From contig JBBBDQ010001122.1 of NCBI GenBank assembly GCA_037127315.1, positions 4,778,501 to 4,842,500 of the forward strand: a DNA stretch of 64,000 bases, in the 5' to 3' direction. Made by a program: the position numbers and the translations under genes. Below are positions 54,871-63,723 of the stretch, one piece after another (position 1 is the first letter of the stretch; the number at the start of each line of letters is the position of its first letter). This stretch comes from Ascarosepion bandense. Taxonomy: Eukaryota > Mollusca > Cephalopoda > Sepiida > Sepiidae. The notes under the pieces were generated by a model that saw only the letters and a program-made list of their open reading frames with translations, ran no database searches and had not been told where the DNA came from.

Positions 54871-55079
54871 CCCAGATTTGAAATCGGGAAACACATTTTT
54901 CTTTACTAAGATTTCACGAGCCGATAGACAGGATGCGCATTGGTTAATAAAGTAGGATTTTTTTTTTAGTGAAATTAATACTAACCGCCCTTGATTGAAA
55001 AGACCAACTACAAAATGTCTCCCAATAGAAATCTAAATCGTATTTCTTTTTTCAGGAATATCACTCCTATAGCCGAAGC

Positions 55080-55425
55080 TATTTTTTGTATGACCTCTCC
55101 CCTCAGAACGTAAGCGATCATGGTCCTCTACATATTCCTCTCCCTTGTATCTCTTTATAAGTTTTGTCTTTTTGTTATTTTTTCCAAACCACGTCCCGCT
55201 ATCCATTTCCTCAAACCCATCAAGTAAGATTCGCGCTGCTTTCCACTGTCTTTCAAATTGTCCCCTGAGTATCAGATTTTCTAAGCATTTTTCTTCATAA
55301 CGTGCTTCAGAAAGTTCAACTGTTTCTTCCTAATGTTAATTATAAGTTTCCTTTTTGTTTCCATTTTCTCTAAAACTTCGTCGTTGCTCACATGTAAGGG
55401 TTTGCCTTGTCAATTCTTTTAATCG
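55080..55425 (-). pseudogene. LINE C-terminal fragment
   Basis: Minus: HVSNDEVLEKMETKRKLI, RKKQLNFLKHVMKKN, YLMGLRKWIAGRGLEK, HDRLRSEGRGHT in adjoining frames. It overlaps in content with 54,360-54,870, so it is a second insertion. Confidence 0.7.
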
Positions 55426-55439
55426 GGACTAAAAAAGTT

Positions 55440-55942
55440 TTGGTTGGTTGGTTGTTTTGTTTTATGGCATATCAACACCTCGGCGGGTCATTTATTGCCA
55501 ACTAATTTTTATTCATTTATTACTGATAATACCTTTTTTTCTTTCAACAACTTATTGTTGTTTTTATACAAGTTTTGTGTCTAGTAATACTTTTTTCTTT
55601 TCGAGTATCAAGATTCATTGGGATTTGTTTTTAAGGACAAGGTCCCCAAGTCCTACCCTGTTATTTAACCCATAACTGGAGGAAAGACACGGATTAATAC
55701 CTTTCCCAAGGGTACCAGTGCTTAAGTGAATGCAGGGTATTCAACTGGAATTCGAACTCGGCTCACCGATTCCTTTTTCCAAGCCGATATCCACTGCACC
55801 ACAACACACATCCGTCATTAGACGCTTACAGCACCTGGTATTCCCAAGCAGTCACCCATCTAAGTACTGACCAGGCTCGACGTTGCTTAACTTCGGTGAT
55901 CGAGCGAGAACCGTTTTATTCAACGTGATATGGCCGTAAGCC
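55440..55942 (-). mobile_element. 5S rRNA-tRNA composite SINE, copy 2
   Basis: On minus: full-length 5S-like head, linker, tRNA-like head (GTTGTGGTGCAGTGGATATC, box B GAGTTCGAATTCC), first SINE body modules to GGGTTAAATAACAGGG, an AT-rich middle, and the 3' end TTGATATGCCATAAAACAAA followed by (AACC)n. Compact and complete, it defines the family. Confidence 0.8.
55824..55942 (-). rRNA. 5S rRNA-like sequence, head of a SINE
   Basis: 119 nt, the full length of a 5S rRNA. On minus it reads TTACGGCCATATCACGTTG, ATCACCGAAGTTAAGCAACG, CTGGTCAGTACTTAGATGGG, GACTGCTTGGGAATACCAGG and TGCTGTAAGC, covering the internal promoter boxes A, IE and C. It runs straight into a tRNA-like SINE head, so it is a retroposed promoter module and not a 5S gene. 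Confidence 0.8.
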
Positions 55943-56124
55943 TACTAAAAAGTGTAATACGTAATTTACTCACTTCTGTATGTTTTTATCAGTAACTTTT
56001 TTCTACCTTTCCCAATTTCATGTAGGCATGGTATTTCTAATTTAAAACCAGCCTTTGAACCACATTCCCTTTGAATTGACACGCAGTTAAATACTTGTCT
56101 GTCTGTCTGTCTCACTCACAAACA

Positions 56125-56230
56125 AAGAAGGAAAAAGCAAAAAGTATTGAAATAAAGAGATAGAATGAGGAAATATGGCTTGGAGAAGTTAACACTCACA
56201 GGACATACTGAAACAAGAAAAATAGTTCTA
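56125..56230 (+). pseudogene. LINE C-terminal scrap
   Basis: MRKYGLEKLTLTGHTETRK on plus, the LEKL.LTG segment of the common LINE. Confidence 0.55.
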
Positions 56231-56244
56231 ATGTACGGCAAGAG

Positions 56245-56955
56245 CTAAGAAGATCGGTTCTCTATGTAGGGGTAGGAAGTTTTTTCCCGTCTGAAACCAT
56301 CCTGCACATATATAAATCTACCATCCGACCGTGCATTGAATACTGCTGCCGTATCTGGTCGCGTGCCCCTGCTATCCACCTCTGGGTCCTCGACAAGATC
56401 CAACAGAAAATCTGTAACGTGATCGATCCCGACTTGACAGCTCAGATACAGTCACTTTCCCACCGACGCAATGTGGCTTCCCTGTGTCTCTTCTACAAAT
56501 ACTTTCACGGCTTCTGCTCCGGTTAACTTAGCTCACTGGTGTCCCCTATATATGACTTTATAGGAGCCACATGATTAACAACTAGGTCCCACCCTTTTAT
56601 TGTGAAACCAATAAAATGTAAGCGCAAATTCTACTCCATCAGCTTCTTTTCTCGCATTTCCCGCCTCTGGAATTCCCTTCCGTTTAATTGCTTCCCGACA
56701 GCTACAATCACCAACAATTTAAATGTAAAGTCAATAGTCATCTTCTATCTCACTAACTTGCATCCTCTCTCTCATGCTTTTTTCTCCATCCACTTCACTC
56801 TCATCAGTATTCTCATCCTTCTCTTAACCACTTCCTGACACCCCCAATAACCAGTCACTCTTTCTCATAACTTTCATTCTATGTAATCCCCTGCGCACAA
56901 GTGGCAGTAAACTGCCTTGCTTAGAGTAATATGATTAAAAAATAAATAAATAAAA
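56245..56955 (+). pseudogene. CR1/L2-like LINE, 3' end
   Basis: Plus: ILHIYKSTIRPCIEYCCRIW, VLDKIQQKICNVIDPDL, SLSHRRNVASLCLFYKYFHG, then FSRISRLWNSLPFNCFP. The STIRP.IEYC..W and HRRNVASL..FYKY order is the RT C-terminus of this LINE group. Stops occur (FCSG. and others). The 3' end CTTGCTTAGAGTAATATGAT is followed by a (AAAT)n-type tail, so the true 3' terminus is kept while the 5' part is lost. Confidence 0.8.
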
Positions 56956-56959
56956 AGAG

Positions 56960-58120
56960 TATGCTGAGTTTGGGGAAAACACCTAACCGGTTGCACTCTC
57001 AGAAACTACGAGGGTAATAGGCAAAGAAGAGAAAGAGGCGAGAAGTAACAACGATAACCTTACTTCGGAAACAACAGCAACTTGAGGAACCAAAAATAAC
57101 TACAAAACTGACTTCACAAATCAATGTGACTTGCCAACTGCTGGTTCTTCCCACGCTTTTATTGGCATGAATTATCTTAGAAAAGATCTTGATCAAAAGG
57201 ACCCGCGTCTAGACATACCAAACTGTCCCACTGTCAGTCTTCCACTCGAAAACTACCTTCTTGGACTAACTACCTTCGGGCAGACAGGAATCCAAACGAG
57301 GCTTTGCCGAAGGACAAAGTCTCGTCTGAGGGGGAAAAGCAGTCAAGAGCCTGACCCTGCCTTCTGTAAGGCCTACTGGAAATTTTTGCCCTAGCTTACG
57401 GACTCGAACTGTCCACATTAAATAATTGTTCTTGTGCCAAACCTGGCCTCAGTGGTTTTTAGAAATTTATCCTGCCCCGCTGCTAACGAGAACAACCCAT
57501 ATGTAACTGGTGTTGACAAACATATTCTCATGCGATCCGAGATTTCTTTTGCGTCTGCACTCTTTTTCCGTCACAGTTATTTAACAAGTCTTTTTAAATG
57601 AATGACAGAATATATACAAAGAGTTTACTTAGAGCAACAAAAGGAAGTTGTGGAGTGTAGTGATTTCCTACTTGGCCCATAAATGCAGATAACCATTGAG
57701 ATTCGTCCGAAAATCTTTGAATACAAGAATTCTTTGTGTCTCGGTTTTAACTGTCCATAAATGATATCTTTTGCTACGTTCGTCTTTGACATTTAGCGAG
57801 AAAGCAAAATTTAACTCAAAGATAGTCGTGGGGAGGGGAAAATTTGTTTTGCTTCTGATGGAGAACGAATTGAGTCTTCTACAGAGGCTTTGAATGTCTT
57901 GATTATTTCAGTATGATAAAAACTTATCCTATCTCTAGATATCGCAACTGGACAATGGTGAGAGTGTCTAAACACAATACACTGTCTTACTAATTTGTGT
58001 TTATTTTAGCATTTCATTAATACTAGCATCTATCAACAGGAATTCAAATGCCAGCACGTCTCCTGAATATTACAGGAATTTCCATTCGAACTGAATAACC
58101 ACATCTAGTTTGCTATACTC
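56960..58120. other. Unassigned
   Basis: Includes an 87-codon frame (57,131-57,394) with no domain I know. No splice or repeat pattern found. Confidence 0.45.
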
Positions 58121-58127
58121 TCAAATA

Positions 58128-58162
58128 TTTCGGCCTATGTACTCTCTGGCCTTCTTCAGGTG
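58128..58162 (-). ncRNA. Hammerhead-like motif
   Basis: CTGAAGA (58,159-58,153), AGGCC..GGCC, GAAA (58,131-58,128). Same motif family as 25,791 and 33,544. An extra A separates the core from helix II, and helix I is weak. Confidence 0.25.
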
Positions 58163-58261
58163 TCTTTCGTTACCGGTAACCTGCGCGGGATTTGATCCAC
58201 GATTATGGATTGTTTTAATTTTGCTTTTCATACTTTTATGGTGAAACACACCTATTCTTCA

Positions 58262-58575
58262 GATGATGGACTCTCCCTCCTATATTAAGAGTTAACAGGA
58301 AGTTAACTCGAGAAGTTCTTAGGATGTTCTTAGGAGTTCCTAGAAGTTCTAGAGAGGTTTTTTGGAGTTCAGTAGAATTCTTACTTAGTTCCAGTTTGGA
58401 CATAGTTGGACTAGGCTGTTGATATTAGTCGGCAGTTAGCCGAATACTAAGGAGTCAGCTTACAGTGGAAGATTACCAAGTTCCTAACATTCTGGATGCG
58501 TTAAGTCGATTAGCAACCGACATAGCACGATTATAACCTTCAGTGCGAAAACTACTCCACAACACACACCTAGGT
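58262..58575 (+). repeat. Dispersed repeat, copy 2
   Basis: Matches 1-240, with an added AGTTCT-rich expansion at 58,310-58,390. Confidence 0.6.
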
Positions 58576-58975
58576 GTTATCTAGTATTAGTTAATATTCT
58601 CTAGTTCATTTCGTCTTTTTCCTAATTGTCTATTTTCCTCATTGTCTATTTTCCTCGACTGAAACAAAGCATATGACTATGCCCCACCATTAGATCTAAA
58701 GACGAGACTGAACTCATGACGATCATGAAACTAAATATACTTTAAACGCTCTTTCACCCAGAATGCCAAACGACGCAAAGGCGAATACATGAAAAAAACT
58801 TAACAGAAATGGTTTTATTTATTATATATGTATTTTAAATGGATTTGTTTTTATCAGAAATTATTTTGTATTACTATATACATTATTTTTACTGGTTACT
58901 GATGTTTGAGTTGACATTTTAATATTTTCTTAAATATTGAAGTTTATATCAAACAGCATAGATCGAGAAATATTA

Positions 58976-59640
58976 TGTTGTCTCAAAAGTTCGTAAACAC
59001 TTACAAAAAATTGAAATTTTACTCGCAGAAACAACAAAAATTATTGCGCAAAATAAAGACCATCATTTTCCAAGACTTTCTGCCATCGATCTGCAAGCTT
59101 TCGGATCTGGTCAAAGTACCATTCAGTTGGCTTCGAATCAAAGAATTCTTGACACGCTTCCTCGACTTCATCAAACGAGTCGAATTGGCGGCCCTTCAGA
59201 AAGTGTTGCATTGAGCGGAAAAGGCCGTAATCTGATGGAGCACAGTCAGGACTGTAGGCTGGATGTGGTAGAACATCAACGCCGTCCAGCTCTTCAAACT
59301 TGTCTTTGGTCTTCCTGGCGGTGTGTGGCTTGGCATTGTCCTGCTGCATCAAAGCGCGCTTTCGGTTGATCAAAGCCGGGTACTTTTGCTTCAACTTTTC
59401 GTAGACTCGCTCAAGTTGCTGACAGTAAAGTTCGGCACTGATGGCACGACCATTCGGAACCAACTCAAAATGCACGATTCCTTCAAAGTTTGAAAAAACG
59501 CACAACGTGACTTTCTTGCCGAATCGATCTTGTTTTGGAACCGATGGTGTCTCTTGCCCTTTCTGAACCCATCGATTGTCTCGATTGTGCTGGACCAGAT
59601 AGATCCATTTCGCAAGTGTTTATGAACTTTTGGGACAACC
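58976..59640 (-). mobile_element. Mariner deletion derivative (665 bp)
   Basis: TIRs of ~25 bp (GTTGTC.CAAAAGTTC.TAA at both ends) flanked by TA at 58,974-58,975 and 59,641-59,642. At the 5' side the TIR is followed within a few bases by the middle of the transposase ORF, so the first half of the gene is deleted while both ends are kept: a MITE-like derivative that could still be mobilised. Confidence 0.85.
59041..59620 (-). pseudogene. Mariner transposase, N-terminal half deleted
   Basis: Open from KWIYLVQHNRDNRWVQKGQE through TLCVFSNFEGIVHFELVPNG, MQQDNAKPHTARKT and SPDCAPSDYGLFRSM to a natural end at LENDGLYFAQ. The second and third Asp are present. Thirty-five residues separate them, one more than the classic DD34D spacing. 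The DNA-binding domain and the first Asp (normally just before KW) are gone. The reading frame is otherwise uninterrupted, so the copy is young. Confidence 0.85.
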
Positions 59641-59820
59641 TAATACTACTAAAGAAATTGTACAACTTCTCAGTCTACACCAGTGACATTTCACACAGAA
59701 AATAAATACAAATACAACGATGTCATCTGAACATATCTTCCGATTAGTCTTTCTGATAACAAAGTAATATATATATATAATTATGAATTAAAAGTACATT
59801 GTGACACGGAAATGTCTAAG

Positions 59821-59846
59821 TTTCGAAATTTCTATCTCGTCATCAG
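59821..59846 (-). ncRNA. Hammerhead-like motif
   Basis: On minus CTGATGA, C, GAGAT..ATTTC (one G-T pair), GAAAC. A short TA tract lies at 59,767. Weak because the base before helix II is unpaired. Confidence 0.25.
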
Positions 59847-59909
59847 GCAATGTTGGATAATGATTGTGAAAACGATTTACATTTTCACAGCCGACACTCC
59901 TTTTTCACG

Positions 59910-59952
59910 TTCGTGTGCATCGGCGTCTGCCACAGACGCCGATGCACACGAA
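59910..59952. repeat. Perfect 20-bp inverted repeat
   Basis: TTCGTGTGCATCGGCGTCTG, loop CCA, then its exact reverse complement. Confidence 0.95.
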
Positions 59953-60141
59953 ACGATGCGGAAGTGACAGTCTTTGTTGCAGACGCTGCATTTATGTTTT
60001 GTTTCTGGTCTGTCGGAGCTGTAATTTTGCTTCCTGCGAACCTACTTCTCCATGACGACTTGTGTTAGTTGCTCCTCCCTTGATTTAAATTGTTGGGCCA
60101 GGGTTCCTTTCCATTTAACTGCTACGCTCTCCCATGACTCC

Positions 60142-60144
<3 letters not shown>

Positions 60145-60186
<42 letters not shown>
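60145..60186. repeat. (TA)n microsatellite
   Basis: Left wall, with (CA)n after it. Confidence 0.95.
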
Positions 60187-60196
<10 letters not shown>

Positions 60197-60219
60197 TTTA
60201 AAATATTCTACAATTTCAT

Positions 60220-60264
60220 GGGTAATACGTATTTCGCAGCACGAAAATGCTGATCGTCAAACCC
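60220..60264 (-). ncRNA. Hammerhead ribozyme-like RNA, left arm
   Basis: On minus: helix I GGGT with ACCC, core TTGACGA (C3 changed to T), helix II CAGC/GCTG plus one mismatch, GAAA (60,235-60,232), helix III ATA/TAT with CG loop, cleavage after ATT. Confidence 0.45.
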
Positions 60265-60283
60265 AAAAGATACAACAGTTTTT

Positions 60284-60330
60284 CGGTCTGACGAGCAGCT
60301 TTTATCGTGCTGCAAAATACGTATTACCCA
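60284..60330 (+). ncRNA. Hammerhead ribozyme-like RNA, right arm
   Basis: Helix I GGT with ACC, intact CTGACGA (60,288-60,294), helix II GCAGC/GCTGC perfect, but AAAA in place of GAAA (60,314), helix III ATA/TAT. Its lesion differs from the left arm's, so the common ancestor had every conserved base. Confidence 0.45.
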
Positions 60331-60465
60331 TGAAATTGAAGAATATCTAAAAAAATTTCTAAATTATATTACTCTGTTAAATTAAATAAATAAATTTAAC
60401 ATTGAGTTTTTTTTTTAGTTCGTCTCTATCGGAATTTACCTAACTTAAATACCAAATGTTGTACG

Positions 60466-60511
<46 letters not shown>
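60466..60511. repeat. (TA)n microsatellite
   Basis: Touches the 3' end of Helitron E. Confidence 0.95.
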
Positions 60512-60512
<1 letters not shown>

Positions 60513-60513
<1 letters not shown>

Positions 60514-61228
60514 TAGCAGTATAGCCCGGCGTTGCTCGGGTGTAATAAAAGCTTCAAACTAATCCATGGTCCTGGAGCTCAGACTCTTTGGACGTTGGCA
60601 CGAAAGACTAAAAAGGAATAGTTGTTTCCAGTTAAAGCAAAACCGTAGACTGAAAGAAAAATGAATAGATGTAAGTCAAATTTTGATTTCCTGCTATCGA
60701 TATCAAATAAGTCTTTTTCGTCGTAAACTGAATTTTGAAGGCTAAATAAGTCCCCTGAGTAAATGGTATCATGGCTGAGACTAAGAACTACAATTATACC
60801 TACTTAGAGCCAAACCCGAAGCAAAAACTAAAATAAAAGGGCTGAAAAAAATACAGACATACAGGCAGATAAACAGACACACATACAAACATCTTGCCTT
60901 TTATATATATATATATATATATAGATAGATAGATATTATCGATTTTCTGCACTATTGTAAGAACTGCAACCTTGAAACTTCTGAATATCGTTTCTGATGT
61001 CTTTGTCTATGAGTGTATCAAATTTGATTAAAATCGGACCACTTTCTATAACCCGATTTTTTCGATTATCGATATTTATCGGAGATACCTCAACACAAAA
61101 CCTAGCTAAGAACACTCGCAGACGCTTATAGTACAACTGTGTAAATTTTCAAGAAAATCAGTTCAGCCGTTTCAGAATCTATAGATAACGGACACACACA
61201 CAAAGATCCATTTATAAATAAGTTTAGA
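60513..61228 (-). mobile_element. Non-autonomous Helitron, copy E
   Basis: Minus: A|TCTAAACTTATTTATAAATG .. CCGAGCAACGCCGGGCTATA, CTGCTAG|T. Clean ends at both sides, 716 bp, with an internal TA/GATA tract. The best reference copy. Confidence 0.9.
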
Positions 61229-61234
61229 TTAGAT

Positions 61235-61400
61235 ATATATCACATTTTAAAAAATAAAGAGGGATCACATTTTATTAATGAAACAATAAAATGGGATACA
61301 GAATTATCACAACGTTTAAAATATGCTAGGCTGCATTCTACCGACCCTTCTTCAGAACAAAAATTGTGGGTAATTTAAGACTGAGTTGCTAATAAGAAAA
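61235..61400 (+). repeat. Inverted repeat, left arm
   Basis: AAAGAGGGATCACATTTTAT and TGGGTAATTTAAGACTGAGT match, reversed, 63,125-63,232. The left arm has ~70 bp extra. Confidence 0.65.
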
Positions 61401-61665
61401 ATTATACTTTGGAGGTAGAAGAGAACAGTCGGTTACATTTTCTGGGTGACCTCGTAGAAAGAACAGTTTCCTGCTTTCTTACTAGTGTTTATCGTAAACC
61501 CAATTTCTCTGGGTTTTACCTCACTTGGGAATCTGTTGCTCCCAGAACCAGGAAAATTATTCTTATTAGATGTCTTACCCATTAGGCTCTGATGTTATGT
61601 TCTGAGTACAAACCCGATGCTGAGCTAAAAAAATATTAAACAACTATTTCTGATTGATATCCCGA
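61395..61665 (+). pseudogene. Penelope-like reverse transcriptase fragment
   Basis: Plus frame: YTLEVEENSRLHFLGDLVER, CFLTSVYRKPNFSGFYLTWE, RTRKIILIRCLTH, ALMLCSEYKPDAELKKY, YPECVI. The order (FLD.L..R, VYRKPTF.G.Y..W, RA..ICS, L..NGYP) is the RT C-terminal part of Penelope-like elements. Three stops interrupt it. It lies just inside the left inverted-repeat arm. Confidence 0.7.
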
Positions 61666-61677
61666 ATGTGTTATTAC

Positions 61678-62213
61678 TGTAATATAATAATCTGGCCCGA
61701 CCCAAGAAGGCCGAGGAAGCGTGGGTGTTTCCGGTCATTGAAAGGAACGGATGTTTGTTTGACCCTATTTCCGACAGATGCGGAAGTGACTCTGAGAAAT
61801 TACGTAGGCGTCGAGTAGGCGTCGCGAATCGAGGCAAAACTTGGAAGATATATAAAGACTGCGAAAACACAGATAAGACGAGTCTCCAGAAGTCGACAGT
61901 AGAAGAGAAGTCGAACCCAGTCAGTCTTGACGGTCTCCAGAAGTAGACAAGAAGAGAAGTCGAAGAAGAAGAAGTCAGTCAGCCTCGACAGAAGTTAGTC
62001 TTGACAGACAGTCAGTCTCGAGAAGTCGAAGAAGAAGCTAGACGAGCTAAGCAGAGAGAGGCTAACCCCACGTCGAACCCCACGTCAGCCCCTGGAAGCG
62101 CTCCCTCAACTCTCTGTTCCTAGGCGATACGGTCCATCGTCGTTAATAAAAATATAATATATATTTTTATATATACCCCCGTGTTGGTCTGTTTATTGGT
62201 ATATAACATTACA
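61678..62213 (+). mobile_element. LTR-like segment
   Basis: Starts TGTAATATAA and ends TATAACATTACA, with a TATA box (GATATATAAAGACTG, 61,848), purine-rich R-like region and AATAAAA at 62,146, the layout of an LTR. No 5-bp flanking duplication and no gag-pol are seen, so it may be a solo LTR with altered flanks. It appears to interrupt the Penelope fragment. Confidence 0.45.
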
Positions 62214-62214
62214 T

Positions 62215-63120
62215 CTGCCATTGAACGAAAAATTGCTCAGTACATTGTGTCGAAAATTAATTCGACCTATCAGAGCGAGCCGGGTTGCAAAGGAAAATGT
62301 CCTTCCTTTGCAACCCTCTCTGCTTAGGTCAGGTAACAAAATAGATCACTATAAAAAAAACCTGCCACTACTAACGAGGGGAAGGTCTTTTATAATATAA
62401 CCTCCACCTTCCCCTCATCCTGCCGCTCCTGAAAGGTGGCTATAAATGCGGAGATAAATTGGGCGACATTCGCGCCTCAGAACCCCTATACTACAGACAC
62501 GGTTGCCTCACCCTGGTAAGTCCTCATTACTTCCGACAAATGGGGCTAAAATCTATGGGCCATCTAAATGTTCTGTATATGTTAGACTACCGTGAATTGG
62601 TCCCGTTAGTCAAGCATACGCCAAAAAATTTCTATTACTATTGAGCGGTGTTTCAATACCGTTATGGTCGGGACCGTTTTCATAACTAGAATGGCTTACC
62701 CTCCTTATCGTAAAGGATGTTTTACCTGCACATCAAAGTATATCAATATAAGTGTCGATGAGAGGTCGACTATGCGAGCAAAACCATCCAGAGGTCGGAA
62801 GTTACAATCACCCAACATATCCCAGGCCAGGTGCGTAGACATAAGCCGGTGACATCCGGCTGTACGCAGACTCATGCCTCCGGAATTGGCGAGTATTTAT
62901 TAAGTTCTGCTGCTTGCAGGACAAGTTATTATCCTGTCTGTATTGCACAGGGCACGAAACACACTGCACTTGGATATATGGAGTCTGTTATCATTAACAT
63001 GCAGAAACCTGCCCTGTGCATGCAATGAGAATTAAAACATAAATTGGCCCTCTTCGGAGAAGCCATAACCTAACGAACGATGTTTTTTCACCCCCCCCCC
63101 TTATCCTTACATTTTAACTT
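62215..63120. other. Unassigned, less AT-rich
   Basis: Short ORFs at 62,459-63,028 have no recognisable motif. A C-run lies at 63,091-63,100. It could be the remainder of the element between the inverted-repeat arms. Confidence 0.4.
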
Positions 63121-63124
63121 CGGT

Positions 63125-63232
63125 TGCTAATAAAAATGTTTCTTAGCAACTCAATCTGAAATTACCGACGATTTTTGTATCACGTTTTATTAACAAAATA
63201 TGATCCCTCTTTTTTATGTGTTATATCTTAGT
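63125..63232 (-). repeat. Inverted repeat, right arm
   Basis: Reverse complement of 61,235-61,400 with about 80 percent match in the aligned blocks. Confidence 0.65.
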
Positions 63233-63249
63233 GTGGTAATAGCAACTTG

Positions 63250-63275
63250 TTATATATATATATATATATATATAC
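63250..63275. repeat. (TA)n microsatellite
   Basis: Left wall of the next element. Confidence 0.95.
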
Positions 63276-63277
63276 AG

Positions 63278-63665
63278 GGCCGTAGCTGATGCTAAAAAAG
63301 CACCGGACACAGAGAAAATTGCCCGGGTTAATTAGTTGACAATATGATGACGTCATCAGTGTCATTCGTTTCAAGAAACTATGATTTTTGAGGATTTTTT
63401 CGGCTATTCCAATAGAAATTAGGCACAGAACGTGAACGAAAGCAGGAAATCGGGTTCGGACTTTCTGAGTATAACCAGTCTTTTCTCCCAAAATTAATAA
63501 ATAAACAAACAGATTTTTACTGCGTTCGTTCGGATGTTTTCTTCGTTTTTCTTTCTTTTTTCGTGAATTGTTTAGTTTGATTTCTGACGAAGACATTTTT
63601 CCTTGCCCGGATTTTCACTATGATTGCACGAATCGGTCCGAACCCGTGCCCGGTAGTCAGATACG

Positions 63666-63668
<3 letters not shown>
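63278..63668. mobile_element. MITE-like element between (TA)n tracts
   Basis: Ends GGCCGTAGCTGATG (left) and, reversed, GGCCGTATCTGACTA (right) form short imperfect terminal inverted repeats, directly against TA tracts on both sides. No ORF with a motif. Confidence 0.55.

Positions 63669-63712
<44 letters not shown>
63669..63712. repeat. (TA)n microsatellite
   Basis: Right wall, followed by (TG)n and (GA)n. Confidence 0.95.

Positions 63713-63723
<11 letters not shown>

Larger units (their letters stand above)
60197..60350. mobile_element. Foldback element with hammerhead cores in both arms
   Basis: Arms around ATTTCATGGGTAATACGTAT and its complement, plus GCAGCACGA/TCGTGCTGC, enclose a ~30-bp centre. 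TA tracts lie on both sides (60,145-60,186; 60,466-60,511). Confidence 0.8.

Noticed and set aside
57131..57394. 87-codon ORF as a possible exon
   Set aside because: No motif, no splice sites at its ends and no supporting context.
61678..62213. Endogenous retrovirus
   Set aside because: Only one LTR-like segment is present; no gag, pol or env reading frame and no second LTR.
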